The translations under genes were made by a program, and so were the position numbers. The notes under the pieces are model-generated. The model did no database searches. It was given only the letters and a program-made list of their open reading frames with translations, and was not told the DNA's origin. Positions 1 through 9,420 of a DNA stretch of 64,000 bases are shown one piece after another. Within the stretch, counting starts at the first letter, position 1, and each line of letters starts with the position of its first letter. The stretch covers positions 1 through 64,000 of the forward strand of contig JANQMX010000004.1 of NCBI GenBank assembly GCA_028279885.1. The letters run 5' to 3'. The DNA is from Rhodovibrionaceae bacterium (lineage in GTDB: Bacteria; Pseudomonadota; Alphaproteobacteria; Kiloniellales; DSM-21159).

Positions 1-2
1 CC

Positions 3-866
3 GACTACTGGGAGGCGCTGGACGAGGCGGTCGCGGCGGACCGCGCGGCCCATGGCAAGAAGCCGCTCAAGGCCAAGGCGCGTAAGCCGGTCGAGAAGGA
101 GACCAAGATCAGCCGGACCGACCCGGCGGCCGGCTACATGGTGCGCGACGGCAAGCCCAAGGGGTTCTTCTACCTCGATCACCGCACCGTCGACGGCCGC
201 TTGGGCATCATCACCGACAGCTACGCCACGCCCGCCAACGTGCACGACAGCATCGTCTATCTCGGCCGGCTCGACCGCACACGCCGACGCTTCCATCTCG
301 ATGTCCGGGCGGTCGGCCTGGACGCCGGCTACGCCACCGCCGGCATCGCCAAGGGCCTGGAGGAGCGCCGTATTCTCGGGGTCATCGGCTATCGCAACCC
401 GACCCCGCCCAAAGCCGGCATGATGCGCAAGAAGGCCTTCGTCTACGAGCCCACGCTCGACGGCTACCGCTGCCCCGAAGGTCAGTTGCTGGCCTATGCC
501 ACGACCGACCGCACCGGCTACCGCCAGTACAAGAGCGACCCCGCCCGCTGCCGGAGCTGCCCGCTGCTCGCCTCCTGCACCAGCAGCGCCAAAGCCCAAC
601 GCGTCATCACCCGCCATGTCTGGCAGGACGCCTGGGAGCGGACCGATGCCCATCGCCTGACCGACTGGGGCAAGCGCCTCTACAAGCGACGTAAGGAGAC
701 CGTCGAGCGCTCCTTTGCCGACGCCAAGCAGCTCTTTGGCCATCGCTACGCCAGGTTCCGCGGTCTTACCGCCGTACAAACCCAGTGCCTGCTCGCAGCC
801 GCCGCTCAGAACATCAAGAAAATCGCCCTCGCTCTCACCGCCAAACCCACAGCCAGGACAGCATAG
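3..866 (+). CDS. IS1182-family transposase, 3' part (5' end outside window)
   Basis: This is the C-terminal part of a DDE transposase; the open frame runs in from the window edge, so the N-terminus is not visible. What is seen is the DDE core around YLDHRTVDGRLGIITD, the block LDAGYATAGIAKGLEER, a cysteine cluster (CRSCPLLASC) and the C-terminal glutamate region RRKETVERSFADAKQLFG. This order is typical of IS1182-type (IS5-superfamily-like) transposases, which act in the cytoplasm on the inverted ends of their own element. No frameshift is visible. The outer inverted repeat of the element should lie between the stop codon and the cysNC terminator near 911, but the other end is needed to define it. 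Family-level confidence is good; exact subgroup is less certain. Confidence 0.85.
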   Translation, partial: DYWEALDEAVAADRAAHGKKPLKAKARKPVEKETKISRTDPAAGYMVRDGKPKGFFYLDHRTVDGRLGIITDSYATPANVHDSIVYLGRLDRTRRRFHLDVRAVGLDAGYATAGIAKGLEERRILGVIGYRNPTPPKAGMMRKKAFVYEPTLDGYRCPEGQLLAYATTDRTGYRQYKSDPARCRSCPLLASCTSSAKAQRVITRHVWQDAWERTDAHRLTDWGKRLYKRRKETVERSFADAKQLFGHRYARFRGLTAVQTQCLLAAAAQNIKKIALALTAKPTARTA

Positions 867-910
867 ACCGGCGACATCACCCAAAACTCACGCCAGCAAT
901 TGCAACCATC

Positions 911-943
911 AAAAAAACAAACCCCGCCGAAAATCGACGGGGT
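911..943 (-). terminator. Intrinsic terminator of cysNC
   Basis: Read on the minus strand, a GC-rich 9-bp stem (922-930 with 934-942, one G-T pair, three-base loop) is followed by a T-rich tract (complement of 911-917). It lies 64 bases past the cysNC stop and fits a Rho-independent terminator. Confidence 0.75.
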
Positions 944-957
944 TCGTCAGCAATCTG

Positions 958-985
958 AGGCGGCTTCTCAGCCGCCTTTCTTCTT
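958..985 (+). terminator. Intrinsic terminator facing the transposase side
   Basis: A perfect 8-bp stem AGGCGGCT / AGCCGCCT (958-965 and 970-977, four-base loop) is followed on the plus strand by TTTCTTCTTTC. It would stop rightward transcription leaving the transposase gene before it enters cysNC antisense. Confidence 0.65.
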
Positions 986-1006
986 TCGCGAACTTGGTCT
1001 GCGGCC

Positions 1007-2911
1007 TCAGCCGCCGTTGCGCCGCAGATTGAAGCGGCTTTCCACGTAGTCGCCGAGCGCCTTGATACAGTCCTCGATGCTCTGCTCGCCGGTGTCGACC
1101 GTGAGCTGTGCGTCTTCGGGAGCCTCGTAAGGCGAGGACACGCCGGTGAACTCGGGGATTTCGCCTGTGCGGGCACGGCGGTAGAGACCCTTGGGGTCGC
1201 GCTGCTCGCAGATCGCCAGGTCGGCCTTCACATAGATCTCGTGGAAGTGCTCGCCGGCCGCCTCCCGCGCCCGGTCCCGGTCAGCCCGATAGGGCGAGAT
1301 GAAGGAGGCGATGCAGATGATGCCGGCATCGGCGAAGAGGGCGGCAACCTCGCCCACGCGGCGGATGTTCTCGGCCCGATCCTCCGGCGAGAAGCCGAGG
1401 TTAGCGTTGAGGCCCTTACGCACGTTGTCGCCGTCCAGCACATAGACCTGATAGCCCCGCTGGAAGAGATGCTGCTCCAGGGCCATGGCAAGCGTCGACT
1501 TGCCGGCGCCGGAGAGCCCCGTGAACCAGAGCACGCCGCCGGCATGGCCGACCACCTTCGACCGTTCGGTGGCCGAGACCCGGTGCGAAACCGGCGTGAT
1601 GTTGGTCGACTTGACCCGCAAGGCCGGGCGCTGGTCGGGATAGCCCTCCATGGAGATGGCGCCGCCGCCGACGGTGTCGTAGCCATCGACCAGCACAAAG
1701 CGCCCTGTCTTGGGCAGGCTGCGATACTCGTCCAGCGCCAGCGGCGTGCGTGACCGCAGCACCACTTCACCGACGCCGTTGCGCTCCAGCGCTTCGGCGG
1801 CGCGGCCGGCCAGGGAGTCGGTGTCGATGACCTTCTCGATCGCCTCGACCTGCACGTTCGCATCGCGGGTGGCGAGCTTGAGCTTGTAGCGCTTGCCGAC
1901 CGTCAACGGCTCCTTGGCGAGCCAGAACAGGGTGGCGCGGAACACGTTGCTGAGCTGCGGCGCCTCGGCTTCGTGGCTGGCGATCTCACCGCGCTCGACG
2001 AAGATCTGCTCGTCCAGGGTGATGCCGACCGACTCGCCGGGATGCGCCTCGACGGCCGGCGACGGCGTGCTCCAGCTTTCGATGGATGCCACGTGCGCGG
2101 TCAAGTTGGACGGCGAGAACAGCAGGCTGTCGCCGACCCTGAGGACGCCGGATTCGATGCGCCCGGCAAGAATGCGGCGCTCATCGAATTTGTAGATGTC
2201 CTGGATCGGGAAACGCAGCGGCTGACCGGCCGGGCGGGAGACGCTCTGGAAGCTGTCGAGCGACTGCAGCATGGTCGGGCCGTCGAACCAAGCCAGGTTG
2301 GCGGCCGGCTGGGCCAGATTGTCGCCCATGCGGGCCGAAACCGGCAGGACATAGCTGACGGCGACGCCGATGTCCGCGAGGTAGTTGCGCGCCTCTCCGG
2401 CCACCTGGTCGAAGCGGGCCTGGTCGTAGTCGACCAGATCCATCTTGTTGACCACGACACAGACCTGGCGCACGCCCAAGAGGTGCAGCAGGTAGGCATG
2501 GCGGCGGGTTTGCTCTTTCACGCCCTCGGCGGCGTCCACCACCAGCACCGCGGCGTCGGCCGTGGCCGCACCGCTGACCATGTTCTTGAGGAACTCGCGG
2601 TGGCCCGGGGCATCGATGATGACGTAATTGCGCTTGGCGCTCTTGAACCAGATCTGCGTCGTATCGATGGTGACGGCCTGGTCGCGCTCGGCCTGAAAGG
2701 CGTCGAGCAGGAAGGACCACTCGGTCACCATGCCACGGCGGGCGGAGATCGCCTCGACCTCGGCCACCTTGCTCTCCGGCACGGAGTCGGTGTCGAACAG
2801 CAGCCGGCCGATCAGGGTCGACTTGCCGTGGTCCACGTGGCCGACGATGACGATGCGCAGCGGCTCGTTGAGATGCAGGGACTGCGCGGTTCTCTGGCTC
2901 ATATCAGGCAT
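1007..2911 (-). CDS. cysNC: Bifunctional sulfate adenylyltransferase subunit 1 / APS kinase
   Basis: Fusion of the GTPase subunit of ATP sulfurylase (CysN) with APS kinase (CysC), 634 residues. It powers formation of adenylylsulfate with CysD and then phosphorylates it to PAPS, in the cytoplasm. The GTPase part shows G1 GHVDHGKS (24-31), G3 DAPGH (100-104) and G4 NKMD (155-158), followed by EF-Tu-like beta-barrel domains. The kinase part starts near 458 with P-loop GLSGAGKST (465-473) and the LDGDNVR block. The length matches known CysNC/NodQ-type fusions. It follows cysD with an 18-base gap and is surely co-transcribed. The start MPDMSQR is the first in frame; a methionine three residues later is an alternative. 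Confidence 0.96.
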   Translation of the reverse strand: MPDMSQRTAQSLHLNEPLRIVIVGHVDHGKSTLIGRLLFDTDSVPESKVAEVEAISARRGMVTEWSFLLDAFQAERDQAVTIDTTQIWFKSAKRNYVIIDAPGHREFLKNMVSGAATADAAVLVVDAAEGVKEQTRRHAYLLHLLGVRQVCVVVNKMDLVDYDQARFDQVAGEARNYLADIGVAVSYVLPVSARMGDNLAQPAANLAWFDGPTMLQSLDSFQSVSRPAGQPLRFPIQDIYKFDERRILAGRIESGVLRVGDSLLFSPSNLTAHVASIESWSTPSPAVEAHPGESVGITLDEQIFVERGEIASHEAEAPQLSNVFRATLFWLAKEPLTVGKRYKLKLATRDANVQVEAIEKVIDTDSLAGRAAEALERNGVGEVVLRSRTPLALDEYRSLPKTGRFVLVDGYDTVGGGAISMEGYPDQRPALRVKSTNITPVSHRVSATERSKVVGHAGGVLWFTGLSGAGKSTLAMALEQHLFQRGYQVYVLDGDNVRKGLNANLGFSPEDRAENIRRVGEVAALFADAGIICIASFISPYRADRDRAREAAGEHFHEIYVKADLAICEQRDPKGLYRRARTGEIPEFTGVSSPYEAPEDAQLTVDTGEQSIEDCIKALGDYVESRFNLRRNGG

Positions 2912-2929
2912 CCTTCCTAACCGGCCCGC

Positions 2930-3724
2930 TTACATGTAGCCCGTCGTGCGCAAGCGCTCGAAAGCGTCCTCGCGCTCGTGGTCCATGGCACGGCCCGCCC
3001 GCTCCGGCACCTTGGTCTCTTTCAGCTCGGTGATGATCTCGTCGACCGTGGAGGCGTTCGAGTCGACGGGAAAGGTGATGTCCTGGTCGCCGAGCGAGCG
3101 ATAGCGCTTACCGTCCTTGGCGAAGTAGAGGGAGATGAGCGGAATACCCTCGCGCTTGGTGTAGAGCCAGATGTCGAGCTCGGTCCAGTGCAGCAGCGGG
3201 TGAATGCGGACGTGCGCCTCGGGCGGAAAATCGGTCTTGTACTGATCCCAGAACTCGGCCGGCTGATCGCGGAAATCCCACTGACCGGATTCACCTCGCG
3301 GGCTGAACACCCGCTCCTTGGCGCGGGTGGCCTGCTCGTCGCGGCGGATGCCGGCGATGACCCCGCGAAAGCCGTGCTTTTCCAGGGCAGTCTTCAGGCC
3401 CGCGGTCTTGCGTGCCGCCGAACGCGCGGCGGGCGGCAGACTGGGATCGATTTCTTCGACCGGCGGGCACTCTTCGCGTAGGAACTTGAGGTTCCACTCC
3501 TCGGCATAGCGCTCCCGAAAGGCGTACATCTCCGGAAACTTCTTGCCGGTGTCCACATGCAGGACCGAGAAGGGCACGTGCCCCAAGAAAGCCTTGCGGG
3601 CCAACCACAGCATGACATTGGAGTCCTTGCCCAGCGACCACAGCATCACCAGCGGCTCGATGCCATGATAGGCTTCCCGCAGGATATAGACGGATTGTGC
3701 TTCAAGCTCGTCGAGGTGCTTCAT
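2930..3724 (-). CDS. cysD: Sulfate adenylyltransferase subunit 2
   Basis: Catalytic small subunit of ATP sulfurylase; with CysN it makes adenylylsulfate from sulfate and ATP. The N-terminal PP-loop appears as WSLGKDSNVML, followed by LHVDTGKKFPEMYAFRERY, RRDEQATRAKERVFSPR and HPLLHWTELDIWLY, the usual CysD/PAPS-reductase-fold order. The chosen start MKHLDELEAQ aligns with the normal CysD N-terminus; the frame is open 41 codons further upstream, but that sequence is low-complexity Arg/Pro/Gly and unlikely to be translated. At 264 residues it is shorter than the E. coli enzyme (about 300), because the segment after the HPLLHWTELDIW block is compact. First gene of the cysD-cysNC operon. Confidence 0.94.
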   Translation of the reverse strand: MKHLDELEAQSVYILREAYHGIEPLVMLWSLGKDSNVMLWLARKAFLGHVPFSVLHVDTGKKFPEMYAFRERYAEEWNLKFLREECPPVEEIDPSLPPAARSAARKTAGLKTALEKHGFRGVIAGIRRDEQATRAKERVFSPRGESGQWDFRDQPAEFWDQYKTDFPPEAHVRIHPLLHWTELDIWLYTKREGIPLISLYFAKDGKRYRSLGDQDITFPVDSNASTVDEIITELKETKVPERAGRAMDHEREDAFERLRTTGYM

Positions 3725-4177
3725 CAGGCTGGCCAATCGAAAGTGGGAAAAGAGCGGCGCGGCACACCGCCGTCCACCGCGCGGCGCTGGTGGACCATAG
3801 CGGCGAAACTCAGTCAAGGGAGTGCCACGTCGGCCCTGCAAAAGCATTAAAGGGTGGTTGCGAATCCGCGAATTCGTCCGCTGCGCTTCTTATCTCGAAA
3901 GACACCTGGCGTCGAGTCGCGCACGGATTGCGCCCTCGCTCCGATCCAACGAGCCTCTTTCGGCCATTGGTCACAGGCTTATCCCCGGCAAAAACCGCGA
4001 TCAAAACATCGGCGATTTCAAAGGCTAATCGGAGTTGTCCCACTGTACCCACAAGGCCCGTGGGGTGCTGGAAAGGGCTCTTAACGCTTTGTTAACCGCT
4101 AGAGCCGACACCTATATCTAGTGCCCAGGGATGGGTGATCACCAAACAAAACACAAGATTTGGGAAAACAACAGGAC
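3725..4177. other. Intergenic region without a recognised gene
   Basis: About 450 bases between the divergent cysD gene and a small plus-strand gene. It is less GC-rich than the flanking coding DNA. Open frames in it have no recognisable motif and no credible ribosome binding site. It must hold the cysD promoter and the leader of the downstream gene. I looked for a SAM-type or other riboswitch near cysD and saw no recognisable structure; only a short hairpin near 4049-4068 (CCCAC / GTGGG) stands out. Confidence 0.5.
4089..4118 (+). promoter_or_regulatory. Candidate sigma-70-type promoter
   Basis: TTGTTA at 4089-4094 and TATATC at 4113-4118 are separated by 18 bases and sit about 60 bases upstream of the small gene at 4178. 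This is a sequence match only. Confidence 0.35.
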
Positions 4178-4378
4178 ATGATCGACAAGACGCTGGTGGA
4201 GAGTTTTATCAGCCCTTACCTAGAGCGCCCGCTGCGTTCGATCGAGGAAGTGCTGCGCAGCCTGCCGAGCGAACGGCGGATCGCCTTGATGGAAACCATC
4301 GAGTCAGCGGCGGCCGAAGTTGCCTCCACGCCGGCAGACGACGTTGCCGAAACGCCGCCGCTCAAGCGCACGGCTTAA
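4178..4378 (+). CDS. Small hypothetical protein
   Basis: A 66-residue protein, MIDKTLVESF at the start and ending in a Pro/Ala-rich tail. I do not recognise a family. The first half (ISPYLERPLRSIEEVLRS) looks alpha-helical and amphipathic; no membrane segment, signal peptide or cysteine is present. The ATG at 4178 has GGGAA about eleven bases upstream and was preferred to a TTG six codons earlier (4160). It stands alone between divergent cysD and a convergent gene, behind a plausible promoter at 4089-4118. It could be a small regulatory or structural protein, but nothing in the sequence tells which. Confidence 0.55.
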   Translation: MIDKTLVESFISPYLERPLRSIEEVLRSLPSERRIALMETIESAAAEVASTPADDVAETPPLKRTA

Positions 4379-4414
4379 TCGGTTTGTCGACCTGACAATC
4401 GCGGAGCCACGACG

Positions 4415-4810
4415 TTAAGCACGGTACCTATCCAGCCCCGGAATAGAGGAGGCAATGCGCTCCACCAGATCGTGCCCTGCCTTTTCCTCTGCCCCTTCGG
4501 CAAAGGCGGTGATGAAGGGGCGCATCTGGCTCAAGCCAACCCCCTGTTTCTGAAGCTCGGCCGCCGTTTCCATCAGGCCGCCACCACCCAGCGCCCCGGC
4601 AAGAGAGCTGAACAGGCCGCCGCCCGAGCGTTTCGACTGCTTCGCCGCGTCGAGGAGCGCCTGCGCGCCCGGCAGCTTGTCGAGCAAGAGCGCAACATCC
4701 TGTGGCGCCGCATGCGTTTCGATCAGCTTGAGCAAGACGCCGATCGCCCCCCGGGTCTTGCTTTCCGTCATGCCGAATTGGGCCGCCAAGCGCGCCACGA
4801 GGTCTTCCAT
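4415..4810 (-). CDS. DUF2780/DUF2267-like small protein
   Basis: A 131-residue protein. The N-terminal half (MEDLVARLAAQFGMTESKTR) forms helices like those of DUF2267/DUF2780 proteins, then LLDKLPGAQALLDA, a Gly/Ser-rich turn (SGGGLFSSLAGALGGGG) and a C-terminal helical half. That order (helical pair, LPGA motif, glycine-rich SLAG stretch, helical pair) resembles DUF2780 proteins, whose function is unknown. No signal peptide or membrane helix is obvious. It is convergent with the small gene at 4178 and divergent from the DUF2889 gene. The family call is by eye and should be treated as moderate. Confidence 0.65.
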   Translation of the reverse strand: MEDLVARLAAQFGMTESKTRGAIGVLLKLIETHAAPQDVALLLDKLPGAQALLDAAKQSKRSGGGLFSSLAGALGGGGLMETAAELQKQGVGLSQMRPFITAFAEGAEEKAGHDLVERIASSIPGLDRYRA

Positions 4811-4988
4811 AAGCTGCCCGCCTATCGTCTTGTTCTCAGGCTTTAAGCTATGTGTCCCGGGTTGTGCTCGGCAAGCCTCTGCACCAAGAGACTCGGGAGA
4901 GCCGCGTGACCCTGGTTCCCGGCCTTAGCACTTGCTTGCGCCGTTTGGGCGCTTGTAGGCTCGCTGCACTGCAGCAACCGGAGGTTCC

Positions 4989-5537
4989 ATGCCGCTTTCT
5001 CCGCCTGTCGAGCGCGAGCCCTTTCATCGGCGCAGCTACGAGTTCGGCGGCTATCGCCGCGCCGACGGCCTGTGGGATATCGAAGGCCGGATGGTCGACG
5101 TGAAGAGCTACTCCTTTCCCAACGACTATCGCGGCGTCATCCAGGCGGGCGAGCCGCTGCACGACATGTCGATCCGCTTGACCATCGACGAGGACTTCCT
5201 GGTTCACGACATCGAAGTCGTTACCGATTCCGGGCCTTTCGGGGTCTGCGCGGCGGCAACCGCCAATTTCAAGCAGATGGTCGGTGTAACGGTGGGGCTC
5301 GGCTGGCGGCGCGCGATCCGCGAACGGGTCGGGGGCGTGCACGGCTGCACCCATCAGGTCGAGATGCTGCAGGCCATGGCGACCGTCGCCTTCCAGACGC
5401 TTTACCCGGTGCGCGCCAAGAAGCAGAAGGAGCGGCCGGCCGATCAGCCGCCGCCGCTGCTCAACACCTGTCACGCCTTCCGCAGCGACGGCGAAATCGT
5501 CAAGAAGAGCTGGCCGGCCTTCTACACCGGCGATTAG
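4989..5537 (+). CDS. DUF2889 domain protein
   Basis: 182 residues. It begins with RRSYEFGGYRRADGLWDIEG, continues with a segment describing an acyl-chain-like beta fold (DVKSYSFPNDYRGVIQ, LHDMSIRLTIDEDFLVHDIE) and carries the motif HGCTHQVEMLQAMATVAFQT. The RRADGLWDIEGR start and the HGCTH block are hallmarks of DUF2889, a family of unknown biochemical role. The cytoplasmic location is inferred from the lack of a signal peptide. The ATG is preceded by GGAGG at a good distance. Its last four bases overlap the convergent bolA-like gene. Confidence 0.85.
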   Translation: MPLSPPVEREPFHRRSYEFGGYRRADGLWDIEGRMVDVKSYSFPNDYRGVIQAGEPLHDMSIRLTIDEDFLVHDIEVVTDSGPFGVCAAATANFKQMVGVTVGLGWRRAIRERVGGVHGCTHQVEMLQAMATVAFQTLYPVRAKKQKERPADQPPPLLNTCHAFRSDGEIVKKSWPAFYTGD

Positions 5538-5818
5538 CGAGCGCCGTCAGCGGCCTCGCTGGCCGAGGACAGCCTGAGCTGCAGGGCATGCACGCGGTCC
5601 GCCATCTCCTCCGACAAGACGGCATAGACGGCGCGCTGCCGCTCAAGCCGGCTCATGCCGTCGAAGGCGTCGCTGGTCATGTGGACGCGGAAATGGGTTT
5701 CGCCTTCCGGACGCGCGCCCATGTGACCGGCGTGCTTGTCGGAGTCGTCGACGACCCTGAGCTGGCTCGGCCGAAAAGCCTCCACGAGCTTGCTTTCGAT
5801 CTGTTCCTTCACCGTCAC
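5534..5818 (-). CDS. bolA: BolA family protein
   Basis: 94 residues with the BolA signature: HAGH at 29-32, then THFRVHMTSDAFDGMSRLER and RQRAVYAVL. BolA proteins partner with monothiol glutaredoxins in iron-sulfur handling and stress responses, and can bind DNA; this one lacks a cysteine in the loop region. It is divergent from the J-domain gene across a 121-base promoter region. A bolA / J-domain / cobS / cobT order is common in alphaproteobacteria. It ends inside the stop region of the DUF2889 gene (4-base convergent overlap). Confidence 0.9.
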   Translation of the reverse strand: MTVKEQIESKLVEAFRPSQLRVVDDSDKHAGHMGARPEGETHFRVHMTSDAFDGMSRLERQRAVYAVLSEEMADRVHALQLRLSSASEAADGAR

Positions 5819-5939
5819 GCCGCGGTCTCCGCACTCTCAAGCTGTTCTTCGAGGGTCTCACGTAATGTTCACCTTGCCGTGCCACAAGCATCCATTCCAG
5901 ACCTTGCCGGGCGGCCAGCAGAGACCATAGCTTAGTCTT

Positions 5940-6515
5940 ATGGATGAGCGAGACCCCTTCGCGAGCGCAACCACGCTGGAGCAGGAGCAGCGGCACCTCC
6001 GCCCCTGCGCGCATCCGGACTGCGCGGAGGCCGGCCTCTACCGCGCGCCTCTGTCACCGAGGAACGGCCGTCAGTTCGTCTGGCTCTGCCTGGAGCATGT
6101 CCGGGAGCACAATGCGGCCTGGGACTACTTCGCCGACATGGACGAAGAGCAAATCGAGGCGTCACGGCGGGCGGACAGCACCTGGGAGCGCCCGACCTGG
6201 CGGATGGGCAGCCTGGGCGGATCGCAAGCCACGGCACAGTTTGAGTTCGACGAGGCCTTCGGCCGCTTCAGCAATGGGGCAGACCGCGCGCAGGCCAGGC
6301 GGGACAGTGCAGCAGGCAAGCCCCTCGACAAGGCGCAGCGCCGGGCGCTGTCCGTGCTGGGGCTGGAGCAGGATGCAACGAAGCAGGAGATCAAGGCGCG
6401 CTACAAGTCTCTGGCCAAGAAGCTGCACCCCGATGCGAACGGAAGCGATCCCAAGGCAGAAGAACGACTTAAGCGCATCAACCAAGCCTATGCGACCCTA
6501 AAGAGCCTTGCATAG
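5940..6515 (+). CDS. J-domain (DnaJ-like) protein with N-terminal Cys/His motif
   Basis: 191 residues. A C-terminal J-domain covers about 134-191 with the invariant HPD at 163-165 (KKLHPDANGSD), so it should stimulate a DnaK-type chaperone. The N-terminal 60 residues contain CAHPDC (23-28) and CLEH (50-53), possibly a small zinc site. It lacks the G/F linker and zinc finger of true DnaJ and is the type III short form seen next to cobS in alphaproteobacteria. The start ATG follows a short leader shared with divergent bolA. It is 156 bases upstream of cobS, in the same direction, and may be transcribed with it. Confidence 0.88.
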   Translation: MDERDPFASATTLEQEQRHLRPCAHPDCAEAGLYRAPLSPRNGRQFVWLCLEHVREHNAAWDYFADMDEEQIEASRRADSTWERPTWRMGSLGGSQATAQFEFDEAFGRFSNGADRAQARRDSAAGKPLDKAQRRALSVLGLEQDATKQEIKARYKSLAKKLHPDANGSDPKAEERLKRINQAYATLKSLA

Positions 6516-6671
6516 CAGACTCGCCTTTGCCACAAGCCAAAAGGCGTCCATGTCATGAGAAGAATGCAGGCCCATCTGGCCGAAACGCGCGCGCTGCAGA
6601 TCCGGCTAAAGAGGCTACGGCCGTGCACGCCATATGGCAGTATGGCGACTGATCGATAAGGAATGAGTTGA

Positions 6672-7673
6672 ATGACGGTTGACGTTCACATGGAGGGGCC
6701 GAGCCTTCCCGAGGGCGGTCCGGACATCAAGGTGTCCGTCCGGCAGACCTTCGGCATCGACAGCGATCTCGAGGTACCGGCCTATTCGCAATCGAGCGAC
6801 TACGTCCCCGACCTGGACGAGTCCTATCTTTTCGACCGGGAGACGACACTCGCCATCCTGGCCGGCTTCGCGTTCAACCGGCGCGTCATGATCCAGGGCT
6901 ATCACGGCACCGGCAAGTCGACGCACATCGAGCAGGTCGCCTCCCGCCTCAACTGGCCCTGCATTCGCGTCAACCTGGACAGCCACATCAGCCGTATCGA
7001 CCTGATCGGCAAGGACGCCATCGTGCTGCGCGACGGCCAGCAGGTCACCGAATTCCGCGAAGGCCTGCTGCCTTGGGCGCTGCAGCACCCGACCGCCCTG
7101 GTCTTCGACGAGTACGATGCCGGCCGTCCTGACGTGATGTTCGTCATCCAGCGGGTACTGGAAGTGGAGGGCAAGATGACCCTCCTGGACCAGAACCGCG
7201 TCATCCGACCCCATTCCGCCTTTCGCCTCTTCGCCACGGCGAACACCGTCGGCCTGGGCGACACCACAGGGCTCTACCACGGCACGCAGCAGATCAACCA
7301 GGGCCAGATGGACCGCTGGAACATCGTCACCACCCTGAACTATCTGCCGCACGACGAAGAGGTGAACATCGTCTTGGCCAAGGCGCCGGAGAACGACACC
7401 GAAGACGGCCGCAAGATGGTCTCGGCCATGGTGTCCCTGGCCGACCTGACCCGCAGCGGCTTCGTCAACGGCGACATCTCCACCGTGATGAGCCCGCGGA
7501 CCGTCATCACCTGGGCCGAGAACGTGCGGATCTTCCAGGATGTCGGCTTGGCCTTCCGCCTCACCTTCCTCAACAAGTGCGACGAAGTCGAGCGCCCGGT
7601 GGTGGCCGAGTACTACCAGCGCTGCTTCGGCACGGAGCTGCCCGAGAGCGGCTTCAAGGTGACGGCGAACTGA
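6672..7673 (+). CDS. cobS: Cobaltochelatase subunit CobS
   Basis: AAA+ ATPase subunit of the aerobic cobaltochelatase, which with CobT and CobN inserts cobalt into hydrogenobyrinic acid a,c-diamide. 333 residues, the usual size. Walker [10 protein letters not shown] is at 76-84, Walker B LVFDEYD at 143-149, and the FATANTVG and NQGQMDRW blocks follow. AAGGA nine bases before the ATG supports the start. CobT would normally follow directly; here a three-gene module on the opposite strand (7726-11711) separates them, so cobT must have its own promoter. CobN was not seen in the window. Confidence 0.96.
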   Translation: MTVDVHMEGPSLPEGGPDIKVSVRQTFGIDSDLEVPAYSQSSDYVPDLDESYLFDRETTLAILAGFAFNRRVMIQGYHGTGKSTHIEQVASRLNWPCIRVNLDSHISRIDLIGKDAIVLRDGQQVTEFREGLLPWALQHPTALVFDEYDAGRPDVMFVIQRVLEVEGKMTLLDQNRVIRPHSAFRLFATANTVGLGDTTGLYHGTQQINQGQMDRWNIVTTLNYLPHDEEVNIVLAKAPENDTEDGRKMVSAMVSLADLTRSGFVNGDISTVMSPRTVITWAENVRIFQDVGLAFRLTFLNKCDEVERPVVAEYYQRCFGTELPESGFKVTAN

Positions 7674-7725
7674 CGGCGGCCGCAGTTCGACCGCCAGTGG
7701 CAAGGAATCCGCGCCGGTCGGCCAG

Positions 7726-9420
7726 CTAGTTCCAGCTCATATCCAGCTCGCCATTGTTGGCGGCGAGGCAAGGCTTTGAATTGTCGCGGAAAATGATCCG
7801 GCAAGTCCGGGTCAAACGAGCCGCCTCCTGCCGATCGTCCTGCAACACGGCCTTGTAAATCTTGAGGGGATAGAGCTCAGGCGGCTGCTTGAAGCGTGCC
7901 CAGGCGTCATCGAGCATGCGGAAGGCGCTGACTCGCTTATTATTGTTCAGATCGTCGATCACCGCCCACTTGTAGAGCTTGAGGTTCGGCTCATCGCCAT
8001 CCAGCCCAAGCCGCAGGTTGGCTCGGGCCTTGCCCGTGTTGCCTTGGAACTTTCGAACCCGTGCGAAGTTCATACGCGGCAAGGCATGAGACTTGGTTGG
8101 CCCGCTGACGGCCCGGCCCGCAAGACCGGCCGCCTGGTCGATCTCCCCGGCCTCGAGCAGCTCAGTGATGTGCCAGGTGGTATCGTAGTTCTTAATCAGC
8201 GCTGTCGTGGTCGAGCTATTGCGCAGCGCTTTCCACTCACCGTCCCGAGAGCTGCGAACCCCAATCGACTCAGCGTAGAAGCGACCGAAATAGTCGGCGA
8301 TGTGGTCGATACGCTCGCCAATGTCTGGATGGTCCTCGCCTCCGATCGCCTCCCCCAGCCCCTTTATCTCGAAAAGGCCGCGCTCCAGGATACCCTGCAA
8401 AGCGCCGGTGGTGTCGCCGCTTCGGCCTCTTGCACCGATCTTCTCGTCGAAGGCAGCACGCTGCTGGGCATGACGCTCCTCGGCCGAGGGCATCATCTCT
8501 TCCCAAATCTGCATGCGCTCAAGCAGGATGAAGGCGCCCTCGGGGTCGTAGCCCGCCGCAATCATGAGATCGAGGCCCAACTCGTCGGCCTCGGTCTCAT
8601 GCTCCCGACTCCAAGAGGACGAAAGAAGGTTGTCGGAGAGAAACAGCGACGCCTGGCTTGCAGCAAAGCTGAGCCAGCGGATCTCGTTTTCGTTGAGATT
8701 GGCGCCGAAACGCTGCGCCACATCAAAGGACGCCTGAATGCCAATTTCAGCAACAGACACGATACGTTTGTTGTGCTTGGCAACCCAATCTGAGTCGTGG
8801 TGTCCGAGAATAACGTGGCTGAGCTCGTGGCCGATCAAAAATGCCAGTTCGTCCTCAGTCTCTGCCACCTGCAGTACCCCAAGCGGGATACCGATGACGC
8901 CATCCTGCAGGGCCTGCGCGCTGCCGATCGCGCGGCTTCCGGTGATATGAACGTCATAGGGCACGTTGGTTTTCGGCGAATAAACCATCAGCCGCCCTGC
9001 AATGCCATCGAGATAGGCTTTCAAGCGCCGATCGGGGACCAGACCCGAACTCTGCTGTCTCAGAGCCGTCAATCCATCGGTGAGCACCGTGACACCTTCG
9101 GAAACGACCGTCTGTCCGCCGCGCCCACCGGCAGCGGGTTCGTAGCGACTTTCGTAGCTCTTCTCTTCATCGCTCAGGAAGCGCTCCCTGGCACGCTGCC
9201 CTCCGCGCTCGTCCGTTGAGAGCGTGGATTCCTCAACGGCAGGCGCCCAGAGCCCAGGCTCAACCAGCGAGATGCGTGGGGCATCCGCATCCCCTTCGAA
9301 CTGATCGTCCACCCATTTGAAGAAATCCGCTTGGGCCGGACGGCCTAGCAAGAAGGCAACGAACAGGAGGGCAATAAGCCCTGACGCCACCGCGTACCGG
9401 CGGCCGATCATTCTTCGCAC
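7726..9420 (-). CDS. Exported M48-family zinc metalloprotease with helical C-terminus
   Basis: 564 residues. A signal peptide or N-terminal anchor covers 1-31 (hydrophobic SGLIALLFVAFLLG, ending AQA). The peptidase domain has the zinc motif HELSH (198-202), an Asn/Asp-rich stretch, and the third-ligand block HETEADELGLD (Glu about 277), as in M48 proteases such as BepA and LoiP. Residues about 400-564 are helical and repeat-like, which could be TPR-like as in BepA. It therefore most likely acts in the periplasm on envelope proteins. The ATG lies inside the 3' end of the upstream small gene (13-base overlap), so translation is probably coupled. Third gene of a CHASE2 / small secreted / M48 module inserted between cobS and cobT. 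The substrate is unknown. Confidence 0.88.
   Translation of the reverse strand: MRRMIGRRYAVASGLIALLFVAFLLGRPAQADFFKWVDDQFEGDADAPRISLVEPGLWAPAVEESTLSTDERGGQRARERFLSDEEKSYESRYEPAAGGRGGQTVVSEGVTVLTDGLTALRQQSSGLVPDRRLKAYLDGIAGRLMVYSPKTNVPYDVHITGSRAIGSAQALQDGVIGIPLGVLQVAETEDELAFLIGHELSHVILGHHDSDWVAKHNKRIVSVAEIGIQASFDVAQRFGANLNENEIRWLSFAASQASLFLSDNLLSSSWSREHETEADELGLDLMIAAGYDPEGAFILLERMQIWEEMMPSAEERHAQQRAAFDEKIGARGRSGDTTGALQGILERGLFEIKGLGEAIGGEDHPDIGERIDHIADYFGRFYAESIGVRSSRDGEWKALRNSSTTTALIKNYDTTWHITELLEAGEIDQAAGLAGRAVSGPTKSHALPRMNFARVRKFQGNTGKARANLRLGLDGDEPNLKLYKWAVIDDLNNNKRVSAFRMLDDAWARFKQPPELYPLKIYKAVLQDDRQEAARLTRTCRIIFRDNSKPCLAANNGELDMSWN

Noticed and set aside
3725-4177. Riboswitch upstream of cysD (SAM-type) considered
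   Set aside because: No recognisable core or matching helices were found by eye on the minus strand.
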